64,000 nt of DNA from Psychrobacter sp. P11F6 (GTDB lineage Bacteria; Pseudomonadota; Gammaproteobacteria; Pseudomonadales; Moraxellaceae). Positions 55,713 through 64,000 of this stretch are shown here, one piece after another. A program made the translations under genes and the position numbers. Numbering within the stretch: the first letter of the stretch is position 1; every line of letters starts with the position of its first letter. The notes under the pieces were generated by a model, which saw only the letters and a list, made by a program, of their open reading frames with translations, made no database searches and had not been told where the DNA came from. Location: contig NZ_CM003594.1 of NCBI RefSeq assembly GCF_001435295.1, positions 1,550,001 through 1,614,000 on the forward strand, in the 5' to 3' direction.

Positions 55713-56669
55713 TTACCGACCCAAATAGGTCTCAATAACGGCCTCATTATTCTGTACTTCACTCAACGTGCCTTCAGCCAAAATAGCGCCATTTGCCAAA
55801 ACCGTTACTTTCTCACTTATGGCATCAATAAAGGTCATGTCATGCTCAACCACGATCAAGGTGTGATTCTTTTTTAGGCGTAGACATAACTCAGCGGTAT
55901 GTTCAGTTTCGGCATCGGTCATGCCTGCTACTGGTTCATCAAGTAAGATAAGTTTTGGTCTTTGCATCAGTAACATTCCAATCTCTAGCCACTGCTTTTG
56001 ACCATGAGATAATAGTCCTGCTGGCTTGTTAATCAGCTCTTTTAGGCGTATTTGATCAAGCGTTGAGTCAAGGGTATCTTGGATTTCTGTGTCAATACGA
56101 GTAAACCAGCTCTTTGATACCCGTTTGTCCTTTGGCGCAGCCAGCATTAAGTTATCAAGTACGGTAAATTTCTCAAATACGGTAGGTTTTTGAAACTTAC
56201 GGCCAATGCCTGCTTCCGCTATTTCTTCGGTAGATAGTTTGGCTAAATTATGTACTTGACCGAAAAATGCACTGCCTTTAGTGGGGCGCGTTTTACCCGT
56301 AATAACATCCATTAAAGTTGTTTTGCCTGCGCCATTAGGGCCGATGATGCAGCGTAGCTCGCCTGCCTCAATATATAAAGATAAATCATTGAGTGCGCGG
56401 AACGAGTCAAACCACACGCTAACGTCTTCTAAATACAGCGCAATACCATGTCTCATATCTGGCCCTGATTTGGGAACAGGATGCGCTAAGCCACCGCTAT
56501 CTCCGTAATCTTCAGCCAAAGTAGTGACTGGTCGGGTAGGCGTGTTTTCTGCGACCGTTATGTGTGGTGTATTTTTAGATTTTTTCATTGGATTATTGAT
56601 ACTAGGATTGTTTTTAACAAGCGTATCGTTAGTAACTTTTTGGGAAGTAGCAGCATTAGTTATTAACAT
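55713..56669 (-). CDS. urtD: Urea ABC transporter ATP-binding protein UrtD
   Basis: A 318-residue LivG-type ATPase with an N-terminal polar extension of about 75 residues rich in Asn and Thr before homology starts near MRHGIALYLEDVSVWFDSF. The start is supported by an AAGGA site and a one-base overlap with the urtC stop. Walker A GPNGAGKTTLMDVITG, signature LSHGQKQWLEIGM and Walker B LILLDEPVAGMTDAE are present; the LSHGQKQWLEIGM form is characteristic of UrtD. Confidence 0.92.
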   Translation of the reverse strand: MLITNAATSQKVTNDTLVKNNPSINNPMKKSKNTPHITVAENTPTRPVTTLAEDYGDSGGLAHPVPKSGPDMRHGIALYLEDVSVWFDSFRALNDLSLYIEAGELRCIIGPNGAGKTTLMDVITGKTRPTKGSAFFGQVHNLAKLSTEEIAEAGIGRKFQKPTVFEKFTVLDNLMLAAPKDKRVSKSWFTRIDTEIQDTLDSTLDQIRLKELINKPAGLLSHGQKQWLEIGMLLMQRPKLILLDEPVAGMTDAETEHTAELCLRLKKNHTLIVVEHDMTFIDAISEKVTVLANGAILAEGTLSEVQNNEAVIETYLGR

Positions 56670-57739
56670 TATTCTTTTTCCTTTTTAAAACGATCAAGTA
56701 CGCCAATGATGCCGTTAGGGAGAAATAAAGTAACCACCACAAATAATCCACCTAGAATAAGTAACCAAAACTCCGGATAGGCGACGGTAAAATACGTTTT
56801 AATCACATTAATTGTACCAGCGCCTACAATGGCACCGATTAATGAACCTCTACCTCCAGCAGCCACCCATACTGCCATCTCGATAGAGTTGACGGGGTTC
56901 ATCTCACCTGGATTAATGATGCCAACTTGCGGTACATATAGAGCACCAGCGATACCAGCTATTATTGCAGACAATACCCAAGCTGAAAGCTTGTACCAAA
57001 GCGTGCGATAGCCTAGATATTGCAAGCGATTTTCACTATCACGGATGGCACCGAGTACACGCCCGTAAGGCTGGCTCATCAGATAGCGTAGTCCAAGATA
57101 TGACAGTAGCAGCGCCAAAGCGGTCGTAAAGCACAGCAGAGTCCTCGTTGAAGAGGCCGTGATGTCATAACCTAATAGCGTCGTAAAACCTGTGAAGCCA
57201 TTGTTACCACCAAAGCCTGTTTCGTTACGGAAAAACAGTAAAGCTGCCGCGTAGGTCATGGCCTGAGTAATAATCGAAAAATAAACGCCTTTAATTTTTG
57301 AGCGAAAAGCAAAATAGCCAAAGATAAAAGCGACCAGACCCGGAACTAATACCACTAAAGCCATTGCCCACCAGAAATGTTGAGTGCCTGCCCAATACCA
57401 CGGCAATTCGGTCCAACTTAAGAAACGCATAAAATCTGGCAAGCCCGTACCAGCAGTTTCACGCGTCAAGTACATGCCAAAGGCATAACCTCCTAATGCA
57501 AAATAAAGACCATGACCTAAGCTTAGAATGCCGGCATAGCCCCAGACCAAGTCTAAAGCCAGTGCTACCATGGCGAGCGCCATTATTTTACCAATCAAAG
57601 TTATCCAGTAAGCAGACAGGTGAAAACTAGAGGTTTCAGGTAATAAATGGAGCCAAGGCAATATCAATAGCACTAAAAAACACAAACCAATCAGAATGGC
57701 ATTACGTGGGGAGTCAGATAATAATTGAGTCAAACGCAT
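56669..57739 (-). CDS. urtC: Urea ABC transporter permease UrtC
   Basis: A 356-residue LivM-type inner-membrane subunit. The start at ATG 57739 has an AAGGAGA site; a longer frame upstream overlaps urtB. About 8-9 transmembrane segments; the LivM-type signatures YAGILSLGHGLYFALGGYAFGMYL and YGRVLGAIRDSENRLQYLGYRTLWYKL are clear. Follows urtB by ten bases, its ribosome site overlapping the urtB stop. Confidence 0.93.
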   Translation of the reverse strand: MRLTQLLSDSPRNAILIGLCFLVLLILPWLHLLPETSSFHLSAYWITLIGKIMALAMVALALDLVWGYAGILSLGHGLYFALGGYAFGMYLTRETAGTGLPDFMRFLSWTELPWYWAGTQHFWWAMALVVLVPGLVAFIFGYFAFRSKIKGVYFSIITQAMTYAAALLFFRNETGFGGNNGFTGFTTLLGYDITASSTRTLLCFTTALALLLSYLGLRYLMSQPYGRVLGAIRDSENRLQYLGYRTLWYKLSAWVLSAIIAGIAGALYVPQVGIINPGEMNPVNSIEMAVWVAAGGRGSLIGAIVGAGTINVIKTYFTVAYPEFWLLILGGLFVVVTLFLPNGIIGVLDRFKKEKE

Positions 57740-57749
57740 GAGGTTCTCC

Positions 57750-59555
57750 TTAATCCACAAAACGGCCTTTGAGGGCGAATAAACCTTGTGGACGTTTTTG
57801 AATAAACAAAATCACAAGAACCAGTAACACAATCTTAGCCATCACAGCACCAATGCCAATCTCAAGCACCGTACCACTGACACCAAGACCTAAAGATGCC
57901 AATACCGCGCCCCATACTTGCCCAACACCGCCAACCACGACGACTAAGAACGCATCAATAATATAAGTTTGACCTAAGTCGGGTCCGACATTGCCTACTT
58001 GCGCCAAAGCACAGCCAGCGAGACCTGCGAGACCCGAGCCAAGTCCAAAAGCCAACATATCGATGCGAGCAGATGAGATACCAACTGCACGTGCCATTTG
58101 CCGGTTTTGAGTGACAGCGCGCACAAACAACCCAAAGCGAGTCTTGTTCAGTAAGTACACCAGTAGCATAAGAATAATGATGGTAAAGCCAATAATAGCG
58201 ATACGATTGAAGGGAAGCACAAGGCTCGAGGAGACTTGATAGGCACCGCTCAACCAGTCGACATTGCTGACTTCGACGTTTTGCGCGCCAAATATCATCC
58301 GAACCAACTGCATGAGAATCAGACTGACACCGAAGGTTGCCAATAAGGTTTCAAGCTCACGACCATAAAGCGGGCGAATAATGATTCGTTCGATAACCAT
58401 GCCAATAATGGCACTAACTAAAAAAGCAACGGGTATAGCAGCAACCAGATACCATCCAGTCATACTAGGAAAATACGCTTGAAAGAGATTTTGCACCATA
58501 TAAGTGGCGTAAGCACCAATCATAATGAGCTCACCATGAGCCATATTGATGACCCCAAGCAGACCAAAGGTAATGGCAAGCCCTAATGCCGCGAGTAGTA
58601 AGATGCTTGCCGTACTAAGCCCTGTGAATAGATGACCGATCCAAGTACTGATGGTAATGCGCTGCTCAATACTATCCTCAGCGTCTAACAGCGCAGATTT
58701 GAGCACAGGATCGATATCATCTGCCGCCAATGCTTTTTTAACATCAACTAAGACTTGTGGGCTATCGCTATCAGCAAGCACGGTAAGCGCGGCAATTTGG
58801 GTAGTAACGTCGCCGTCTCTAAAATCAATCCTCGCTTGTAAAGTACTCAACGCCGTTTTGACGTCGTCGTCTTGCTCATTGGTGGCAGCAGTACTTATGA
58901 GTGCTGGATCTAGCTGTTCGATATTGTCCGCTAAGATGGCAACTGCTTGCACACGTTGCGTAGGATCGTTTGACTCAAGCTTAACCTTGGCTTGTCCAAA
59001 TACTAAGGCTGAGCGTAGCGTATTGGTCAAAGTCACTTGCGCCAAGTCACTCGGCCACTCGGTGGTCAGCTGCTTAGCAGGATAAGTAAATAGCTCATCT
59101 TCGCTGTTAAGTAGATAAGTTTGCCCACCATTACCTTGGTATAGCTCATCGTTTTTTATCAGCTCAACTAAAGTATCCAAACTCTCCACTGACCCCGGCC
59201 ACTGATTGAGCATGGTTTGGCGCTTGGTGAAGTCAGCAGCAACGAACTGCTCGATAGCATCCCCTTTACTTATCGCAAGATTAGCTGATGTTGTTAGAGA
59301 CTGCTTGTTTTGAGCAAGCAAGGTGTCGTCTTGAGCAGGTAAGATCTCTTCACTTACAGCAGTGGATGTCGCTGCCACAGTATTACTAGATACTGCCTCA
59401 TCGCGCTCGTGGCTGTGTACTGCTGGTGTCTCGTGAGCATGAGCAGCTGATGTGATAGCAATGAGAAGGAGTAAAGATAGTAAGGTGATGACAAAAGTCT
59501 TGTTAAAATAATTGGCTTGCGCGACACTTTTATAATAGGAAGGGTAATGTGACAT
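57750..59555 (-). CDS. urtB: Urea ABC transporter permease UrtB with large periplasmic N-domain
   Basis: A 601-residue LivH-type permease. A signal peptide (ending near SAAHAHE) and a periplasmic, helical repeat-like domain of about 260 residues (46-310) precede about eight transmembrane helices (GHLFTGLSTASILLLAALGLAI onward, with LGVINMAHGELIMIGAYATY and VRAVTQNRQMARAVGIS). Such an N-domain is usual for proteobacterial UrtB, but this one is long and starts with a His/Glu-rich stretch (HETPAVHSHERDE). Confidence 0.93.
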   Translation of the reverse strand: MSHYPSYYKSVAQANYFNKTFVITLLSLLLLIAITSAAHAHETPAVHSHERDEAVSSNTVAATSTAVSEEILPAQDDTLLAQNKQSLTTSANLAISKGDAIEQFVAADFTKRQTMLNQWPGSVESLDTLVELIKNDELYQGNGGQTYLLNSEDELFTYPAKQLTTEWPSDLAQVTLTNTLRSALVFGQAKVKLESNDPTQRVQAVAILADNIEQLDPALISTAATNEQDDDVKTALSTLQARIDFRDGDVTTQIAALTVLADSDSPQVLVDVKKALAADDIDPVLKSALLDAEDSIEQRITISTWIGHLFTGLSTASILLLAALGLAITFGLLGVINMAHGELIMIGAYATYMVQNLFQAYFPSMTGWYLVAAIPVAFLVSAIIGMVIERIIIRPLYGRELETLLATFGVSLILMQLVRMIFGAQNVEVSNVDWLSGAYQVSSSLVLPFNRIAIIGFTIIILMLLVYLLNKTRFGLFVRAVTQNRQMARAVGISSARIDMLAFGLGSGLAGLAGCALAQVGNVGPDLGQTYIIDAFLVVVVGGVGQVWGAVLASLGLGVSGTVLEIGIGAVMAKIVLLVLVILFIQKRPQGLFALKGRFVD

Positions 59556-59591
59556 GATGGTTCCTTTTTTGCAGTCAACACTCCTCTAACT

Positions 59592-59618
59592 TCTACTGAA
59601 AACTGTTTTATCAGTAGA
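59592..59618 (-). other. Hairpin between urtA and urtB
   Basis: A perfect 8-bp stem (TCTACTGA / TCAGTAGA) lies in the 138-base urtA-urtB gap. In importer operons a hairpin after the binding-protein gene often raises its mRNA level above that of the permeases. No T tract, so not an efficient terminator. Confidence 0.55.
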
Positions 59619-59693
59619 GGAGCTAAAGGGTTGCTGGTATTGATACCGTTAAGGGGCTAAGGGCTAAGGATTACGGTTTAGGTGACCGCAACC

Positions 59694-61058
59694 TTATTTA
59701 GGAATGTACTGACTCCATGGCTCAGCACGAATGACTTTTGGCGTTTTGCTGATCACATCGAACTGACCATCGGCACGGATTTGACCGATCATGACAGGCT
59801 TCCATAAATGATGGTTTTCCTCATCCATTTTCAATGTATACCCTGATGGAGCGTCAAAAGTCTGACCTCCCATACTAATACGCACTTTATCGACATTAGT
59901 AGTACCAGCTTTTTCGACTGCTTGTTTCCACATATTGATACCCACGTAGGTGGCTTCCATAGGATCATTTGTCACGACTTTATCAGCATTGGGTAGCTTA
60001 TGATCCAGCGCATATTTCTTATACTTTTTAGTGAAGTCGCTGTTGACAGGATTTTTAACCGACATAAAGTAGTTCCATGACGCTAAATGCCCTTGCAATA
60101 AGCTGGTATCGATACCGCGAAGCTCTTCTTCTCCTACTGAGAATGCCATGACTGGGATATCAGAGGCTTTAATACCCTGATTGGCAAGCTCACGATAAAA
60201 GGGTACGTTTGAGTCCCCATTAATGGTAGAGATAACCGCCGTCTTTTTACCAGTAGAGAAGCTTTTAATATTGCCAACGATGGTCTGATAGTTGCTAAAA
60301 CCGAAAGGGGTGTACTCTTCCATGATATCTGTTTCAGCGACGCCTTTAGATTTTAAGAAAGCCCGCAGTATCTGGTTAGTAGTCCGAGGATAAACATAGT
60401 CTGTCCCAAGTAAGACAAAGCGTTCTGCACTACCACCCTCCGGACTCATTAAATATTCAACGGCAGGAATGGCTTGTTGGTTCGGTGCAGCACCAGTGTA
60501 GAAAATGTTTTCTGACTGCTCTTGACCCTCGTACTGCACCGGATAAAACATGAGTCCATTTAACTCTTCAACGACAGGCAGCACGGACTTACGTGACACC
60601 GATGTCCAACCTCCAAATATCACATCAACTTTATCTTGGGTTAACAGCTGACGTGCTTTTTCAGCGAATAACGGCCAATCAGAAGCGGGATCTACGACGA
60701 TTGGCTCTAGCTGCTTGCCCAACACACCGCCATTGGCATTAATTTCATCAATGGTCATGAGCGCAGTATCTTTTAATGATGTTTCAGAGATGGCCATCGT
60801 TCCAGATAAAGAATGCAAGATACCTACTTTGATGGTGTCACCATCTGCCGTTGGGGTAGCAGTCGTCGCAGAGGTTTCCGTTTTTGTGGCTGTAGAATTG
60901 GTCTCAGCGCTAGTTTCTGCAGGTTTTTGACAACCTATAAGACTTAAGCTACCTACAACGGCTACTGCTAGTAGAGACAAACGTGATGTCAATTTTGAGT
61001 CGATACGATAATTTGTACTTATAGAAGTAGCAGTGATAAGCGTTGGCAATAAAGACAT
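59694..61058 (-). CDS. urtA: Urea ABC transporter substrate-binding lipoprotein UrtA
   Basis: A 454-residue type I periplasmic binding protein specific for urea. The start at 61058 has a GGAG site six bases away; the open frame continues to 61112. A hydrophobic segment ends in a lipobox (SLSLIGC, Cys43), followed by a Thr/Glu/Ala-rich linker of about 30 residues. UrtA marks are IKVGILHSLSGTMAISE, DPASDWPLFAEKARQLL, VFGGWTSVSRKSVLPVVEE and FYPVQYEGQEQSENIFYTGA. First gene of the urea cluster. Confidence 0.94.
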   Translation of the reverse strand: MSLLPTLITATSISTNYRIDSKLTSRLSLLAVAVVGSLSLIGCQKPAETSAETNSTATKTETSATTATPTADGDTIKVGILHSLSGTMAISETSLKDTALMTIDEINANGGVLGKQLEPIVVDPASDWPLFAEKARQLLTQDKVDVIFGGWTSVSRKSVLPVVEELNGLMFYPVQYEGQEQSENIFYTGAAPNQQAIPAVEYLMSPEGGSAERFVLLGTDYVYPRTTNQILRAFLKSKGVAETDIMEEYTPFGFSNYQTIVGNIKSFSTGKKTAVISTINGDSNVPFYRELANQGIKASDIPVMAFSVGEEELRGIDTSLLQGHLASWNYFMSVKNPVNSDFTKKYKKYALDHKLPNADKVVTNDPMEATYVGINMWKQAVEKAGTTNVDKVRISMGGQTFDAPSGYTLKMDEENHHLWKPVMIGQIRADGQFDVISKTPKVIRAEPWSQYIPK

Positions 61059-61130
61059 ATATTTCTCCAAAAAGATAAAGTAGCAGCCTGGTAGGCCGAG
61101 TGAACGAGCCATTCCTAACTATGATTAATA

Positions 61131-61148
61131 CTTCAATATCTATGCCAA
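61131..61148 (-). promoter_or_regulatory. Near-consensus sigma54 promoter upstream of urtA
   Basis: On the minus strand TTGGCATAGATATTGAAG gives GG-N10-GA, one base short of the GG-N10-GC consensus of RpoN promoters. It would start transcription about 60 bases before the urtA ATG. Support comes from the NtrC-like sites behind it. Confidence 0.45.
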
Positions 61149-61166
61149 TATAAAATACAAGACAAA

Positions 61167-61254
61167 TGCACCAATATCGGTCTTTATCAGGGACTAGGGC
61201 ACTTCTTTGCACCATAATTGGTTTTTATGATTTTCTATGCACCATTTATGTCTG
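61167..61254 (-). promoter_or_regulatory. Three NtrC-like half-sites upstream of urtA
   Basis: TGCACCA occurs at 61167, 61208 and 61238. The first two continue as TGCACCAATATCGGTCT and TGCACCATAATTGGTTT, matching TGCACCA-N4-TGGT of the NtrC consensus except for one base in the first and the final GCA in both. Spacing of 41 and 30 bases is regular. Together with the candidate sigma54 promoter this suggests nitrogen-responsive control of the urea operon. Confidence 0.6.
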
Positions 61255-61588
61255 GTTAAGAAATGCTAAAGTGGTATAAAAAATGACGACATCAGAAGCG
61301 ATGTTTTTTTGAGTTCAGAAAGTGTGAACAGAAGGAAATTAAGAAGCAAACGTACTAAATGATGTTAACTCAACTAAAGGTAGGTTTTGTCTTTGGCTAA
61401 AGCACGTTAGCCATTACGCTTGGTAGCTAGCTTGGGATGAAGTCTGACATTTATTTTTTATAATAGGGTGCTGATCTATGCTGAAGAAACCGTAAATTTA
61501 CCCTGCGTAAGTAAAATATTTATTCGCTTATTTGTACCAGTACCAGTAAAATGCGAGACTGTTTTCTACACGAGTTTATGAGTACCCA
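61255..61588. other. Remainder of the urtA-oxidoreductase divergent interval
   Basis: About 330 AT-rich bases in which no further gene, repeat or strong hairpin was found. It should hold the promoter of the downstream oxidoreductase. Confidence 0.4.
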
Positions 61589-63205
61589 ATGATACGTTTA
61601 ACTGAAATTAAATTGCCATTAAATCATGCGCCTGAAGATCTAGCGACGGCTATAACGACAAAACTTAAAATCTCTGCTGAGCAAATGGCGTCATTTGTGA
61701 TGTTTAAACGTGGTTATGATGCTCGTAATAAAAGAAATATCCAATTAATTTATACGCTAGACATCACCCTTACCGACTCGGATTTGACCAATGATTTACT
61801 GGTTCAGTTTGAGTCAGACAACCATGTCAAAGCAACACCAGACACCAGCTACAAATATGTAGGTGAAGCGCCAAAAGATTTAACTGAGCGTCCTGTTGTT
61901 ATTGGTTTTGGACCTTGTGGTTTGTTAGCAGCACTGACCCTTGCTCAAATGGGTTTTAAACCTATCATTATTGAACGTGGTAATGAAGTCAGACAACGCA
62001 CCAAAGATACCTTTGGTTTTTGGCGTCAGCGTAAATTAAATACAGAATCTAACGTACAGTTCGGTGAAGGCGGAGCGGGTACTTTTTCCGACGGCAAACT
62101 ATATAGCCAAGTGAAAGATCCAAATCATTATGGCCGTAAAGTCATGACTGAGTTTGTAAAAGCTGGCGCACCAGAGGAAATTTTATTTGTCAGTAAACCG
62201 CACATAGGTACTTATAAGTTAGTCACTATGGTAGAAAAAATGCGTGCCGAGATCATAAAACTCGGTGGTGAAGTCCGTTTTGCTACTCGCGTAGACGACT
62301 TACATATAACTGACTCAAAAGTAACTGGCGTGACACTTAATAGTGGCGAAATCTTAAAAACTAACCATGTTATTTTTGCTGTTGGTCATAGTGCCCGTGA
62401 TACCTTCCAAATGATCCATGATAAAGGCGTATATGTTGAAGCAAAACCTTTCTCGATTGGCTTTAGGATTGAACATAAACAATCAACCATAGATCAAGCA
62501 CGCTTTGGTGACAATGCTGGAAACGAAATACTTGGCGCTGCGGATTACAAACTGGTTCATCATTGTAAAAATGGTCGTTCTGTTTATAGCTTCTGTATGT
62601 GTCCAGGCGGAACCGTTGTTGCCGCAACATCAGAAGAAGGCCGTGTGGTCACTAACGGCATGAGCCAATATTCAAGGAACGAGCGTAACGCCAACAGTGC
62701 TATTGTTGTCGGCATAGACCCAGAGCGAGATTACCCAAACCACCCTCTTGCTGGTATCGAATTACAAAGACAACTAGAAACTTTAGCGTTTGAATTGGGC
62801 GGCAAAGACTACAGTGCACCAGCGCAAACCATTGGCGATTTCTTAAAAGGTAAACCAGACTCAGAATTAGGCGATGTAAAACCCTCCTACACACCGGGCA
62901 TTACTTTAACTGACTTAAGCAAAGCGTTACCTGACTTTGCCGTGGATGCCATACGTGAAGCCATTCCAGCGTTTAATAAAAAAATCCAAGGATTTTCATC
63001 TGATGATGGGTTACTCACTGGCGTAGAAACCAGAACATCGTCACCCATCAGCATTAAACGCAATAAAGAATTCCAAAGCATTAACACCAAAGGCTTATTC
63101 CCTGCAGGCGAGGGCGCTGGTTACGCAGGAGGTATATTATCAGCAGGGATTGATGGCATTAAAGTGGCCGAAGCTGTAGCGAAATCGATGTTGAAGATAG
63201 AGTAA
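61589..63205 (+). CDS. Uncharacterised FAD-dependent dehydrogenase (COG2509-type)
   Basis: A 538-residue cytosolic flavoprotein. A distinct N-terminal domain of about 100 residues precedes the FAD-binding fold (VVIGFGPCGLLAALTLAQMG), the glycine-rich FGEGGAGTFSDGKLYSQVKDP signature and the C-terminal FAD loop GLFPAGEGAGYAGGILSAG. The family is widespread and conserved, but its reaction is not established. Single gene, ended by a terminator pair. Confidence 0.85.
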   Translation: MIRLTEIKLPLNHAPEDLATAITTKLKISAEQMASFVMFKRGYDARNKRNIQLIYTLDITLTDSDLTNDLLVQFESDNHVKATPDTSYKYVGEAPKDLTERPVVIGFGPCGLLAALTLAQMGFKPIIIERGNEVRQRTKDTFGFWRQRKLNTESNVQFGEGGAGTFSDGKLYSQVKDPNHYGRKVMTEFVKAGAPEEILFVSKPHIGTYKLVTMVEKMRAEIIKLGGEVRFATRVDDLHITDSKVTGVTLNSGEILKTNHVIFAVGHSARDTFQMIHDKGVYVEAKPFSIGFRIEHKQSTIDQARFGDNAGNEILGAADYKLVHHCKNGRSVYSFCMCPGGTVVAATSEEGRVVTNGMSQYSRNERNANSAIVVGIDPERDYPNHPLAGIELQRQLETLAFELGGKDYSAPAQTIGDFLKGKPDSELGDVKPSYTPGITLTDLSKALPDFAVDAIREAIPAFNKKIQGFSSDDGLLTGVETRTSSPISIKRNKEFQSINTKGLFPAGEGAGYAGGILSAGIDGIKVAEAVAKSMLKIE

Positions 63206-63270
63206 GAGCGGCTGTAAATTGTAAGCAAACCCCAATATTAAAACGCTTACTTAGATAAAAATATGCGATC

Positions 63271-63317
63271 AAAAAAGCCTTTCAAGCTTTATACTTAATA
63301 GCGTGAAAGGCTTTTTT
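63271..63317 (+). terminator. Intrinsic terminator of the FAD dehydrogenase gene
   Basis: A long stem (AAAAAAGCCTTTCA with TGAAAGGCTTTTTT, arms ending near 63287 and starting near 63301) closes with a T tract. About 65 bases after the stop codon. Confidence 0.85.
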
Positions 63318-63385
63318 GTGTTTTGCAGGTATGCTGTATGAAAATACATCGTCAGTTATGCAATGTTATGATGCGATAAGACGTT

Positions 63386-63421
63386 AAAAGACCCCACAAC
63401 TGATAGGCTGTGAGGTCTTTT
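63386..63421. terminator. Second terminator-like hairpin
   Basis: Arms AAAAGACC..CACA and TGTG.AGGTCTTTT pair with a small bulge, flanked by A and T tracts, so it may act in both directions. It lies between the dehydrogenase gene and the tRNA-like att remnant. Confidence 0.7.
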
Positions 63422-63443
63422 GATTACTTTTGACAATGTTTGA

Positions 63444-63463
63444 TGGTGCGCCCACCAGAATTC
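63444..63463 (-). other. Probable tRNA-Arg 3'-end remnant (att-like site)
   Basis: The minus strand of this 20-mer (plus strand TGGTGCGCCCACCAGAATTC) reads as the end of a tRNA: T-loop GAAT, T-stem TCTGG, acceptor TGGGCGC, discriminator A and CCA. A GCGCCCA acceptor is typical of tRNA-Arg. To the right the tRNA body is absent and AT-rich DNA follows. This is what remains at one end when an element integrates into a tRNA 3' end; inference. Confidence 0.5.
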
Positions 63464-64000
63464 AAATTAATACGTTAAGTTAATGATAAATAATGCTTTT
63501 ATAAGTTCGGAAAATAAAAATACCGTAAATAATACCGTAATTGACTAAAATGATAGTGTAAATGCTACTTTTTTCAAATTGTCTGACCTCCGCTATCAAA
63601 TCCGTACAGTTAAATCTGGGGTATTTTAATTACGCAGGTTGATGATAAAAGTCAGACCATACCTTGCTTGGTGATCTATAGACCAAACTTTTTTTAATAC
63701 TAATCACACTATGAGCATAGTTTTTGTCTTGCATCAGGGCGAAACAGTGCGTCGCTTTATCCTCTAATACCCCTCGTTCCTCTTCGAACATTATAAATTG
63801 GCGTTTATTCTTTTCCGATATGGCTATCTTCTTGACAGCCTTGGCTTTAAATTTGTCATTTTGTGTTCTGGTTTTTTTGTCATGACAAACTTCGGTTAAT
63901 ACGCTTAGTTTAGCAATTTTAATTGTAAAGATTCTTCAGCATAGCTCAAACAGCATCTTTTCATACAACACACTGATGACGTTTGGGTGCTTTCACATAT
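63464..64000. other. AT-rich region, possible left end of an integrated element
   Basis: No intact gene in about 540 bases. A direct repeat AATACCGTAA occurs at 63519 and 63531. A frameshifted small reading frame is listed separately. The window ends before any integrase or phage gene appears, so an element is only suspected. Confidence 0.35.
63630..63883 (-). pseudogene. Frameshifted small reading frame with an A7 tract after the start codon
   Basis: An ATG at 63883 is followed at codons 2-4 by seven A residues. In the ATG frame translation stops after 19 codons, but the adjacent frame is open to TAA at 63630 and reads TRTQNDKFKAKAVKKIAISE, RQFIMFEEERGVLEDKATHC and YRSPSKVWSDFYHQPA. One more A in the tract would join them into an 84-residue basic protein, and the total length of 254 fits a one-base loss. 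No family recognised. Could be a pseudogene, a sequencing error or a slippage-switched gene. Confidence 0.5.

Overview
The window looks like a chromosomal segment of a Moraxellaceae gammaproteobacterium, most likely Psychrobacter. The reasons are a GC content somewhat below 50 percent, the homogentisate-pathway genes without a homogentisate dioxygenase (hmgA) in view, trimeric autotransporters with an extended signal peptide, and a urt-ure cluster. This is a judgement from gene content, not from a database match.

Layout. (1) 0.1-7.7 kb is an L-4-hydroxyproline utilisation block on the minus strand: epimerase, FAD-dependent D-amino-acid dehydrogenase, DapA-family deaminase, semialdehyde dehydrogenase and an AGCS symporter, with a divergent PAS-AraC regulator. 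(2) 7.7-17.2 kb is an envelope block: periplasmic gamma-glutamyltransferase, two uncharacterised lipoproteins, a small secreted repeat protein, and a Spy/CpxP-like protein divergent from a CpxRA-like two-component system. (3) 17.6-22.9 kb is a 1745-residue trimeric autotransporter adhesin. (4) 23.1-36.6 kb is phenylalanine/tyrosine catabolism: phhA, phhB, aromatic aminotransferase, hpd, maiA and fahA, with IclR and LysR regulators, an acyl-CoA-dehydrogenase-fold flavoprotein, an orphan TRAP binding protein and an NhaC antiporter. No classical hmgA is present; a VOC metalloprotein sits behind fahA where it might be expected. (5) 37-41.3 kb is an iron-siderophore ABC importer behind a Fur-box-like site. 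(6) 41.4-48 kb is a patchwork: small genes, a broken phospholipase D gene, several decayed small reading frames, an M14 carboxypeptidase and a second trimeric autotransporter. (7) 48.3-61.1 kb is one long minus-strand nitrogen cluster, urtABCDE-ureD-ureA-ureBC-ureE-ureF-ureG-hupE, for ATP-driven urea uptake, a nickel urease and its assembly factors. Its urease beta and alpha subunits are one fused protein. Upstream of urtA are repeated NtrC-like half-sites and a near-sigma54 promoter. (8) 61.6-63.2 kb is a conserved FAD dehydrogenase. After it, at 63444-63463, a 20-bp sequence matches what the 3' end of a tRNA-Arg gene should look like, followed by unrelated AT-rich DNA; this may be the edge of an integrated element that continues past the window.

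Working together: the window converts unusual nitrogen and carbon sources (hydroxyproline, phenylalanine/tyrosine, urea, gamma-glutamyl peptides) into central metabolites and ammonia, and interleaves these genes with surface adhesion, envelope-stress and iron-uptake genes. Two short TA-flanked inverted-repeat elements with related ends (27572-27630 and 37961-38047) look like non-autonomous mobile elements; the second sits directly after the siderophore ATPase stop codon and carries a terminator-like hairpin.
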